Origin: Nemertoderma westbladi
Lineage: Eukaryota; Xenacoelomorpha; Nemertodermatida; Nemertodermatidae
DNA length: 64,000 nt
Reading direction: 5' to 3'
NCBI GenBank assembly: GCA_032718475.1
Contig: JAUCBJ010005774.1
Location: forward strand, 1-64,000
Under the pieces are notes generated by a model. That model saw only the letters and a list, made by a program, of their open reading frames with translations. It ran no database searches and was not told the DNA's origin. Of the stretch, positions 12,301 through 24,300 are shown one piece after another. Both the position numbers and the translations under genes were made by a program. Each line of letters begins with the position of its first letter. Position 1 is the first letter of the stretch.

Positions 12301-15300
12301 CAACCGTACAGGTGGACAACCTGGGAATTGCGATCGAGTAGGCGCATTTCGTTGACATTAAAAAATCGTATGAATTGCTCCAACCAGCTTTTAAATTGCG
12401 CAAGGTTGTCATCGTTCGATAGCGATTCGGGTTTGTACGAGGTGTCGATGCGTTGTCGGTTGCGATTAATGCGGTCCCGGGTGTCCCCAAATCTGGAGGT
12501 TGTATGTGGGGGTGTTGGGTCCGCATCCAGGGGGACAGCCGTGGGAGCAGGGAGTACCTGTTGTAATATATGTGCGATAGCGGCTTGCTGCTGGGCAGCC
12601 TGCTGCTGTAACAGAGCAGATAGCCATGAAGGTGGGGCTGACAGTTCCTGGTCGCCCTGGTCGTCAAGTTTGCCCTCGGTATCGGCACCGGAAGACGTGA
12701 CGAGACGCAGTAAATTACACCGCATTGCATCGGTTGACGTTTTAGAATCGATAGGAATATCGTAGTGTGCGCACATGTCTTTAAGAACTTCCCGCGAAGC
12801 TTCAGTGACCTAGTGGAGTGTTGGTGGTGCCGTGGCAGACATTATCGTTATATGCTGGAGGGACAACTCGATAATCGTTGCGTTCAGGAGTATCCTACAC
12901 ACTGCGCCATGTTATGTTCTGATAGGAATATAACGATGTGATATAACATAAGTATAATATGTAATGCAGCTTGCATGTATATATATAAAGACACCCAACA
13001 CCAAATAATACGTAGGCCTATATCAGTGTTTGGCCTACGGCCATACCCCAGGCTGTAGTCTGATAGGTCAGTATATATAGATATATAGGTCAGTAGATAG
13101 GTCAGCCCCGACAAGCCCTATAGCTTGCATATAAAAAAGTATCTCACTCCGGCTAAGCGTCGCGCCACCTAACGGCCGATCACTGCGCAATGTACAATAT
13201 AATCGAAATCTATCACTAACTGGGTATTTTGTGTGACCTGACGTTCAAGGGGGTAGGGGGGGGGGGGGGGGGGGGTATAAATTCGTGACAGATTGTGACA
13301 GACAATTCAAGGGGGTTGAAAATCGTCAAAAAACCGTGACATCTTTTGTGCACGGCCCCTAAAAGGTAATATAATAGATATTTGTAGAATTCAACTTTTA
13401 ATAGTGAATTTAATCTTTAGTTAATAATCAACAGTTTTATATTTTTGGTAGCGCCTAGTTTGGTAAATTATTTTTGATACTGTTATCCAACCAGGCCCAT
13501 TACCATGCCCATGTTTTTTTTTAACTTTTTGTGTTTTTATATGTCCGTTTTTAAAGTTTTTACCTCAGGCCGACTAATATGTACTAATACCGGTAGATCA
13601 AACTTTTGTCTATTGGATCAGTGCATAGTGCACTATATTAATTTATTATTATTAATGTTGATGTGTTGTAATATAGAAAGCCTAGCATGTTGTGGAGCAT
13701 ATCCTGATCGAACGCATCCTATTACCCACATAATAAATAATATGAAGAAATTGCTAACTCTCAGTGGGGAACCTCTCTGCACACATTAATTAAATACTGT
13801 AACGTTATATACCCGTGGTGAAACAGTGTATACCAACTGTTATTATGAACTATAAAGATAATATCTCGCCAAGCATGTGCCTCATTAATACTACACATTA
13901 CTGTAAGAAATAAATATTTGTAAAAAATAATAATTAATCAACAACCATAAGTTAATCAATTGTAAGCAGGATAATAGTATGTATACTTGGGGGTCTTACC
14001 TTACCCTGAAATCTTAATGAAAAAAACATAAAAAAAACCGCACAAATGTTGGTCTCAGACCCTGAGTGTATGATGGGACGAGTTCCCGATTATACCTTTA
14101 CACATTTTTTTGAGCGGTTTTTTGTGTTTTTTTTTTCATTAAGATTGCAGGGTAAGACCCCAAGTTTAATTTCCTATGTATTTGTATAAAATCTTGTTTG
14201 TACATTATTAGATTATGGCTCGAAATAGAACATGTAATAAAATGTGCCCCTAATTGTGGGAAAAGTTTGTCAAATCAAGATTGTCGTCAATTCTAATAAA
14301 AAATTGGAAACATTGAATTCAAGATGAAGGTCAGAGAATAAATAGCTCTGGTAAAATAAATATAATAATTGATGGACGAGGTAATTTATCCAAAAGCTTG
14401 TAGTAAAAGAGTTATAACACACCGTACATAATAAATAAATCGGATTTATATTGAAATGTTCAATAGCTGTGCGGGGCTTAGAAAACGATGGAAAAAGAGG
14501 GAAAATAATAAAGGAAAAATAAAGGAAATTAATGGAAAAAAAGGACTATAAAGAAAAAATCAGCCAAAGCATGATTGTAAAAATCCACAAGGATTGCCTT
14601 TGTTTCACTTCCATAAAAATGTAAAAAATAAAGAAACCTTTTTCAGAAAATTCAAAAATCTCACGGTCAGCCACACACAGTGCCGGCTGACCCAGCAACA
14701 TAGCGCCCCCAGATCTCGCGGTCAGCCATATACAGTGCCGGCTGACCCAGCAACATAGCGCCCCCAGATCTCGCGGTCAGCCACACACAGTGCCGGTGGA
14801 CCCAGCAACATAGCGCCCCCAGATATCGCGGTCAGCCATACACAGTGCCGGCTAACCCAGCAACATAGCGCCCCCAGATCTCGCGGTCAGCCATACACAG
14901 TGCCGGCTGACCCAGCAACATAGCGCCCCCCGCGGTCAGCCATACACAGTGCCGGCTGACCCAGCAACATAGCGCCCCCCGCGGTCAGCCATACACAGTG
15001 CCGGCTGACCCAGCAACATAGCGCCCCCAGATCTCGCGGTCAGCCATATACAGTGCCGGCTGACCCAGCAACATAGCGCCCCCAGATCTCGCGGTCAGCC
15101 ACACAGTGCCGGTGGACCCAGCAACATAGCGCCCCCAGATATCGCGGTCAGCCATATACAGTGCCGGCTGACCCAGCAACATAGCGCCCCCAGATCTCGC
15201 GGTCAGCCACACACAGTGCCGGTGGACCCAGCAACATAGCGCCCCCAGATCTCGCGGTCAGCCATACACAGTGCCGGCTGACCCAGCAACATAGCGCCCC

Positions 15301-18300
15301 CCGCGGTCAGCCATACACAGTGCCGGCTGACCCAGCAACATAGCGCCCCCAGATCTCGCGGTCTGCCACACACAGTGCCGGTGGACCCAGCAACATAGCG
15401 CCCCCAGATCTCGCGGTCAGCCATACACAGTGCCGGCTGACCCAGCAACATAGCGCCCCCCGCGGTCAGCCACACACAGTGCCGGTGGACCCAGCAACAT
15501 AGCGCCCCCAGATCTCGCGGTCAGCCATACACAGTGCCGGCTGACCCAGCAACATAGCGCCCCCCGCGGTCAGCCATACACAGTGCCGGTGGACCCAGCA
15601 ACATAGCGCCCCCAGATCTCGCGGTCAGCCATACACAGGGCCGGCTGACCCAGCAACAAAGCGCCCCCAGATCTCGCGGTCAGCCATACACAGTGCCGGC
15701 GGACCCAGCAACATAGCGCCCCCAGATCTCGCGGTCAGCCATACACAGTGCCGGCTGACCCAGCAACATAGCGCCCCCAGATCTCGCGGTCAGCCATAGA
15801 CAGTGCCGGCTGACCCATCAACATAGCGCCCCCAGATCTCGCGGTCAGCCATACACAGTGCCGGCTGACCCAGCAACATAGCGCCCCCAGATCTCACGGT
15901 CAGCCATACACAGTGCCGGTTGACCCAGCAACATAGCGCCCCCAGATCTCGCGGTCAGCCATACACAGTGCCGGCTGACCCATCAACATAGCGCCCCCAG
16001 ATCTCGCGGTCAGCCATACACAGTGCCGGCTGACCCAGCAACATAGCGCCCCCAGATCTCACGGTCAGCCATACACAGTGCCGGCTGACCCAGCAACATA
16101 GCGCCCCCAGGTCTCGCGGTGAGCCATACACAGTGCCGGCTGACCCAGTAACACAGCGCCCCCAGATCTCACGGTCAACCATACACAGTGCCGGCTGACC
16201 CAGCAACACAGCGCCCCCAGATCTCACGGTCAACCATACACAGTGCCGGCTGACCCAGCAACATAGCGCCCCCAGATCTCACGGTCAACCATACACAGTG
16301 CCGGCGGACCCAGTAACTTTCTTGAGGAAAGTCATTGGCTATTCTTACCTTCAGGCTGCCACAGCACAAGGTTGTGTACATATTGACCCTGCTGACAGAA
16401 ACAGTGCCCAACAAGCTTCAGGCGGCGTATCTGCAGGGTGCTGCTGGGCTTTGGCAATGGGGTTCACCCTGTGCAGCATCCTCCAGATATATGTACCTAC
16501 CAGATACCTGGTGTCTTCAGCAATTCTTTCATAAATTCGTTTGAAATATTCAGATAGTGGTCTAGACTAGACATATTTACCAATGAAAACAGAATTGTAA
16601 AATTTCGACTTTTTTGTCAATATTAAACTTCTGCTTAAAATTTCATAAATCTGTCAAAGTTAGCCAATCCCCACAGATGCCTTTCCCCAAAGTTAGCCAA
16701 TCCCCACAGATGCCTTTCCCCAAAGTTAGCCAATCCCCACCGATGCCTTTCCCCAAAGTTAGCCAATCCCCACCGATGCCTTTCCCCAAAGTTAGCCAAT
16801 CCCCACAGATGCCTTTCCCCAAAGTTAGCCAATCCCCACCGATGCCTTTCCCCAAAGTTAGCCAATCCCCACCGATGCCTTTCCCCAAAGTTAGCCAATC
16901 CCCACCGATGCCTTTCCCCAAAGTTAGCCAATCCCCACCGATGCCTTTCCCCAAAGTTAGCCAATCCCCACCGATGCCTTTCCCCAAAGTTAGCCAATCC
17001 CCACCGATGCCTTTCCCCAAAGTTAGCCAATCCCCACCGATGCCTTTCCCCAAAGTTAGCCAATCCCCACCGATGCCTTTCCCCCCAAAGTTAGCCAATC
17101 CCCACAGATGCCTTTCCCCAAAGTTAGCCAATCCCCACAGATGCCTTTCCCCAAAGTTAGCCAATCCCCACCGATGCCTTTCCCCAAAGTTAGCCAATCC
17201 CCACAGATGCCTTTCCCCAAAGTTAGCCAATCCCCACAGATGCCTTTCCCCAAAGTTAGCCAATCCCCACCGATGCCTTTCCCCAAAGTTAGCCAATCCC
17301 CACCGATGCCTTTCCCCAAAGTTAGCCAATCCCCACAGATGCCTTTCCCCAAAGTTAGCCAATCCCCACCGATGCCTTTCCCCAAAGTTAGCCAATCCCC
17401 ACCGATGCCTTTCCCCAAAGTTAGCCAATCCCCACCGATGCCTTTCCCCAAAGTTAGCCAATCCCCACCGATGCCTTTCCCCAAAGTTAGCCAATCCCCA
17501 CCGATGCCTTTCCCCAAAGTTAGCCAATCCCCACCGATGCCTTTCCCCAAAGTTAGCCAATCCCCACCGATGCCTTTCCCCAAAGTTAGCCAATCCCCAC
17601 CGATGCCTTTCCCCAAAGTTAGCCAATCCCCACAGATGCCTTTCCCCAAAGTTAGCCAATCCCCACCGATGCCTTTCCCCAAAGTTAGCCAATCCCCACC
17701 GATGCCTTTCCCCAAATTTGAAGTTAATCGGACTTAAATTATAGAAGCCTCAGCATTTAGACTGAAAATTAGAGACACTTTTATAAAAAATCATCATAAA
17801 AAATATGTACATAGTTTCAGTGTCTAGGATCTAAACTCCAAGATTTTGGGGGTCTCGAAAAGCAGACCCCCGCCACCCCTTTAAGGCCATTAGGGTGGGG
17901 GGGGGGGGGAGGGGGGGATCCTCAATAAAATATAATAGAGACAATAAATATATTATGTAATTTCATATTTTTAAGTAGAAAAATTGCTATAATTTATTCA
18001 TTTAATATTTAACTTTAATTTAATTGGAAAGTACACTAAAAACAATATTGGGTCATGAACATCGCTCTTGCTACACCAGTTATATTGGTGGCCATTCTCC
18101 TTGTGAAGAAAGAAATCCTCCACGCCTCAGCAGTATCCTGTATGCACTTGCGAACTCATGTAAAGTCCAACAGCTCGCATCCCGAAATACAGGTATTTGC
18201 CAACGCGTGGTACCTGCAACTACCAGGAACCAATCAAAGCGATTGCATTACCTGTCGTGTGTTCAATGGTCAATTCATGAGCCACTTGAAAACAAACAAC

Positions 18301-21300
18301 GACGTGAAGATGTTAGCTTATAGCCGAGTGGAATTCTGTGAGAATGTCAGTTCCTGTGTCGATCTCACAGACGAGGACCAGTGCAAGGAGTTTTGGGAGG
18401 GGGCGGGGGCGGAAAGAATACCACCAGCTCAACACGATTTGATTGACATCTTGGAATCGAGTTGCCAAGCGGTCTGTTGCGAAGGATCATACGAATGTGA
18501 TAAAGTTGCCAAACCGGTCTGGGAGAACGAGTACAAGAAAGCCGATGGTACTATCGACTGGGAAAATGAGGTGTACTTGGACCAGCCGAAAACCTCAACC
18601 GGGTTGGCTCATTCAATACCGACAACAACGAAAGTTAGGCAGGAGAGTTCGGTGGCCGGAAGTTCGGCAGACATAACAGTTATTACTGTGGTAAACATGG
18701 TGTTATTACTGTGGTAAACATGTTGTTATTACTGTGGTAAACATGGTGTTATTACTGTGGTAAACATGGTGTTATTAGTTATTACTGCGATAAACATGGT
18801 GTTATTACTGCGGTAAACATGGTGTTATTACTGCGGTAAACATGGTGTTATTATTGTCGTAAACATGGTGTTATTACTGCGGTAAACATGGTGTTATTAC
18901 TGAGGTAAACATGGTGTTATTACTGTGGTAAACATGGTGTTATTACTGAGGTAAACATGGTGTTATTATTGTCGTAAACATGGTGTTATTACTGCGGTAA
19001 ACATGGTGTTATTATTGTCGTAAACATGGTGTTATTACTGAGGTAAACATGGTGTTATTCTTATTACTGTGGTAAACATGGTGTTATTACTGTGGTAAAC
19101 ATGGTGTTATTACTGTGGTAAACATGGTGTTATTACTGAGGTAAACATGGTGTTATTTCTGTGGTAAACATGTTGTTATTACTGTGGTAAACATGGTGTT
19201 ATTACTGAGGTAAACATGGTGTTATTTCTGTGGTAAACATGTTGTTATTTCTGTGGTAAACATGTTGTTATTACTGTGGTAAACATGTTGTTATTACTGA
19301 GGAAAACATGGTGTTATTACTGCGGTAAACATGGTGTTATCACTGTCGTAAACATGGTGTTATTAGTTATTACTGCGGTAAACATGGTGTTATTACTGTG
19401 GTAAACATGGTGTTATTATTGTCGTAAACATGGTGTTATTACTGAGGTAAACATGGTGTTATTACTGTGGTAAACATGGTGTTATTACTGTGGTAAACAT
19501 GGTGTTATTCTTATTACTGCGGTAAACATGGTGTTATTACTGTGGTAAACATAGTGTTATTACTGAGGTAAACATGGTGTTATTACTGTGGTAAACATGG
19601 TGTTATTATTGTGGTAAACATGGTGTTATTCTTATTACTGTGGTAAACATGGTGTTATTCTTATTACTGTGGTAAACATGGTGTTATTACTGTGGTAAAC
19701 ATGGTGTTATTACTGAGGTAAACATGGTGTTATTACTGTGGTAAACATGGTGTTATTACTGTGGTAAACATGGTGTTATTACTGTGGTAAACATGGTGTT
19801 ATTACTGTGGTAAACATGGTGTTATTCTTATTACTGTGGTAAACATGGTGTTATTACTGTGGTAAACATGGTGTTATTACTGTGGTAAACATGGTGTTAT
19901 TATTGTCGTAAACATGGTGTTATTACTGAGGTAAACATGGTGTTATTACTGTGGTAAACATGGTGTTATTACTGTGGTAAACATGGTGTTATTCTTATTA
20001 CTGTGGTAAACATGGTGTTATTACTGTGGTAAACATGGTGTTATTACTGTGGTAAACATGGTGTTATTCTTATTACTGTGGTAAACATGGTGTTATTACT
20101 GTGGTAAACATGGTGTTATTACTGTGGTAAACATGGTGTTATTATTGTGGTAAACATGGTGTTATTCTTATTACTGTGGTAAACATGGTGTTATTACTGT
20201 GGTAAACATGGTGTTATTACTGTGGTAAACATGGTGTTATTACTGAGGTAAACATGGTGTTATTACTGTGGTAAACATAGTGTTATTACTGAGGTAAACA
20301 TGGTGTTATTACTGTGGTAAACATGGTGTTATTATTGTGGTAAACATGGTGTTATTCTTATTACTGTGGTAAACATGGTGTTATTCTTATTACTGTGGTA
20401 AACATGGTGTTATTACTGTGGTAAACATGGTGTTATTACTGAGGTAAACATGGTGTTATTACTGTGGTAAACATGGTGTTATTACTGTGGTAAACATGGT
20501 GTTATTACTGTGGTAAACATGGTGTTATTACTGTGGTAAACATGGTGTTATTCTTATTACTGTGGTAAACATGGTGTTATTACTGTGGTAAACATGGTGT
20601 TATTACTGTGGTAAACATGGTGTTATTATTGTCGTAAACATGGTGTTATTACTGAGGTAAACATGGTGTTATTACTGTGGTAAACATGGTGTTATTACTG
20701 TGGTAAACATGGTGTTATTCTTATTACTGTGGTAAACATGGTGTTATTACTGTGGTAAACATGGTGTTATTACTGTGGTAAACATGGTGTTATTCTTATT
20801 ACTGTGGTAAACATGGTGTTATTACTGTGGTAAACATGGTGTTATTACTGTGGTAAACATGGTGTTATTATTGTGGTAAACATGGTGTTATTCTTATTAC
20901 TGTGGTAAACATGGTGTTATTACTGTGGTAAACATGGTGTTATTACTGTGGTAAACATGGTGTTATTACTGAGGTAAACATGGTGTTATTACTGTGGTAA
21001 ACATGGTGTTATTATTGTGGTAAACATGGTGTTATTCTTATTACTGTGGTAAACATGGTGTTATTCTTATTACTGTGGTAAACATGGTGTTATTACTGTG
21101 GTAAACATGGTGTTATTACTGAGGTAAACATGGTGTTATTACTGTGGTAAACATGGTGTTATTACTGTGGTAAACATGGTGTTATTACTGTGGTAAACAT
21201 GGTGTTATTACTGTGGTAAACATGGTGTTATTACTGTGGTAAACATGGTGTTATTCTTATTACTGTGGTAAACATGGTGTTATTACTGTGGTAAACATGG

Positions 21301-24300
21301 TGTTATTACTGAGGTAAACATGGTGATATTACTGTGGTAAACATGGTGTTATTACTGTGGTAAACATGGTGTTATTACTGTGGTAAACATGGTGTTATTA
21401 CTGTGGTAAACATGGTGTTATTCTTATTACTGTGGTAAACATGGTGTTATTCTTATTACTGTGGTAAACATGGTGTTATTACTGTGGTAAACATGGTGTT
21501 ATTACTGTGGTAAACATGGTGTTATTACTGAGGTAAACATGGTGTTATTACTGTGGTAAACATGGTGTTATCTACATCTGACAACTACATATTTTATATA
21601 GATCTTAATTTGGGGTTGACACTTTCCGTATTTAATCTCTCTTAATCTGCATGTGTAATTTTCGGGGTGACATTTTTGTTCCCAAAGTGATACATCTCTC
21701 ACAGAATTAAATAAAAGCGAATAGCTATTACAGTAGCTCGGTCACTCTGAATGGCGGGACAGCTGAATGATTTTTTAGTTATCGTGAACAGTCGAGTGAT
21801 TGTCGTAGAGTCGAATGAATTACTATGAATGCAGTTGAAGCAACTGGGGTAACTAACAACTTAAGGGGGGGGGGGGGGGGGGTAGCGCATTTTCTGACCA
21901 AAAAGTCGAATTTTTGAAACACATCCTATCTGATGCAGAATTTCATGCTAAATCCAAATATGGAAACGAGAAACGAGAAAGAGCACATAATTTTAATTGA
22001 GAAGGTATTGTTTTATGATTATTTGACCTACTGATCAGTTTATAAGACAACTTCAATTCTCCGGAATGAAGACGGGACTCGAATAAGCGACTCTGTGGTC
22101 TTTGCGGGATTACACGGAATAGACTTATCGGTCATCGGAGATCTTCTAAATGTATAATCTCCAGTTCTAGTGGTCGTACGGAGTTATGGGCTCATTCGAA
22201 AGCTCTTTTCTTAGAGAACAAAGTTACCATTTGATTTAAGACAAAATGGTTGTAAAGCAACATAACATAAATTTGGGTAAAATATGCCTTGCAAATTTTG
22301 TTCAAGTTATGATTGCTCAGGCAGCTTTCAAGAGTTTGCCAAACCAAATGGTAACTTTGGTCTCTGAGAAAAGAGCTTTCGAATGAGCCCATAACTCCGT
22401 ACGACCATTAGAACTGGAGATTATACATTTAGAAGATCTCCGATGACCGATAAGTCTATTCCGTGTAATCCCGCAAAGAACGCAGAGTCGCTTATTCGAG
22501 TCCCGTCTTCATTCCGGAGACTTGAAGTTGTCTTATAAACTGATCAGTAGGTCCAATAATCATAAAACAATACCTTCTCAATTAAAATTTTGTGCTCTTT
22601 CTCGTGGAGATATCCAATTAGCACCACTGAGCACAGAAATTTGCAGAAATTGAATGCAAACCAAAAACTTCATCGCCTTTACCGATATCGCGATATATCG
22701 GAGCCAGTATCTTCTATCCCAGATATCTCGAAAACTAAGCAAGATATGGGAAAACGGTTTCCATATTTGGATTCAGCATGAAATTCTGACCGGTAACTGA
22801 TTTTGGGCCTAAATAGTCTAACAGCAGGGGGAACCACCTGAATGACAAGGACATCACATAACACATCACAACCAATAATTAGAAACGAGCTAACGTAGAT
22901 GACAGTCAAAAACACAACCTCCACTCATAAACATTAACCTTTTAAACCCATTAAACTTAAGTTAACCAATAACTATTTATATATACCAAAAACGGTATAT
23001 ACAGCACTGCTTCTCTGGAATAGGGCCTGGACATTGCTGCTCTATGGGCTCAAACTGCTAACCAGGTGTTCGGATTAGTAAGCGGACGCACCACCTACCT
23101 CGGTGTACATTGGCACTCGTACTGATTCCCGTTGAGGCCGCGTTCCTCGCACGTTCCCCCGTTCTTGCAGGGATTGGTTCCGCAGACCCCGGCGTCTCGG
23201 ATGGCCTCGTTGCAGTGGTGCTGCACGCCGACGCTGGCCGTCAGACCCACGGCGCCCCCGTCGCCGGGCGACCGCGGTAGACTCTCGTCCGAGTACTCAA
23301 CCTCGTCTAGACAACCCCGGAACCCGTAACGAACACTCGTACGGAACTCCTGCGGGTCTTCGGGTTGTCCTAGCAACATAGGTACAACCTTCACCTGTAG
23401 TAAGAAATTATATTCAGGATTAAAACAATAATAACTTATAACAGTGAAAAGTGATGTTCAGGAATATTCACTTTATATTATCCACGTAGAACAATGAACC
23501 CTGGAATTGTTCTAGAATCTACTATTGTTACCTTCCAGCGTTCCTAACTATAGGCCGTAACGCTACAAAGTGGTACTTTTCATCATTATGACCGCAACAA
23601 AGCGATGGAAATTTAACATTATATAACAAAAGTATTACAACAAAAATTGTTTTAGGCAGATAACTTTATCTGCCTATCTATAATGAAACGTAAGTGTTAA
23701 AAGTAGATAAAAGTAGGTAAAAACCAACAAATAATATAATATCTGGAGACCAGAAGATATTATATTACTCAGTTTGCTTTTTGGTAAGGTCTTTTTATTT
23801 TTCACTTTTCAATATTTAGGCTTCGCTATATTGTCTTTGCCGCTGTACCTCTTTAGAAAACCAACTTTTGTGGGGGAAACTTAACTATTTATTACACAAA
23901 AAAGTAATGGGTTGAATACCTCGGCGCCAACGTAGATATAAGTTTGTGTGAGATCAGTGTCCGGGACACGGCGAAGGTGGGTGCTGTCGCTGTCCGGGAC
24001 GGGAGCGTTGCTAAGGAACACCACATCCCCGCTCTGATTGGCTCGCACCATCAGCTGTATGAGGCCCTTGGCGCGGGACACCTCAACGGTATGCCATCTA
24101 GCGTCGTCTAAGCGAACATCGCCAACTCGCACAACGCAATCTCCGCTACCCGAGTTGAACCTTTCATATAAGAAAAAAGAATTATTATAGAAAATATATT
24201 TAAAAACCTAAAAGATACAAAATATACGAACATTTGTTTCATCAAACTCTCACTAAATTTATATGTTTCGCTATAAAAATTACGTAAAACGCAATGATAC

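Larger units (their letters stand above)
7974..13215 (-). mobile_element. Ty3/gypsy LTR retrotransposon (5.24 kb), full length
   Basis: Flanking LTRs (7974-8255 and 12910-13215), both with TG...CA ends, enclose gag, protease, reverse transcriptase, RNase H and integrase coding on the minus strand. A 5-bp target duplication, a purine tract before the 3' LTR and a TGG-starting primer site after the 5' LTR are all present. The LTRs differ by one 24-bp indel and look otherwise identical, so insertion was recent. It sits in the 16.7 kb cadherin intron, in the same orientation as the cadherin gene. Coding order protease-RT-RNase H-integrase identifies the gypsy rather than copia class. Confidence 0.95.

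Noticed and set aside
10021-12765. Plus-strand frames opposite the gypsy polyprotein (10021-10404, 12289-12765 and others)
   Set aside because: Antisense shadows of gag-pol; no motif support.
13505-13789. 94-codon plus-strand frame
   Set aside because: AT-rich, no recognisable motif, no splice or promoter context, single ATG by chance.
14985-16414. Minus-strand frames of 75-92 codons (MWLTARSGG.., MADREIWG..)
   Set aside because: Fragments of the 55-bp array; the protein resemblance is to the non-LTR element it came from, not to a living gene.
16614-17744. Open frames up to 376 codons on both strands
   Set aside because: They are translations of a 33-bp minisatellite with no unique protein-like flanks.
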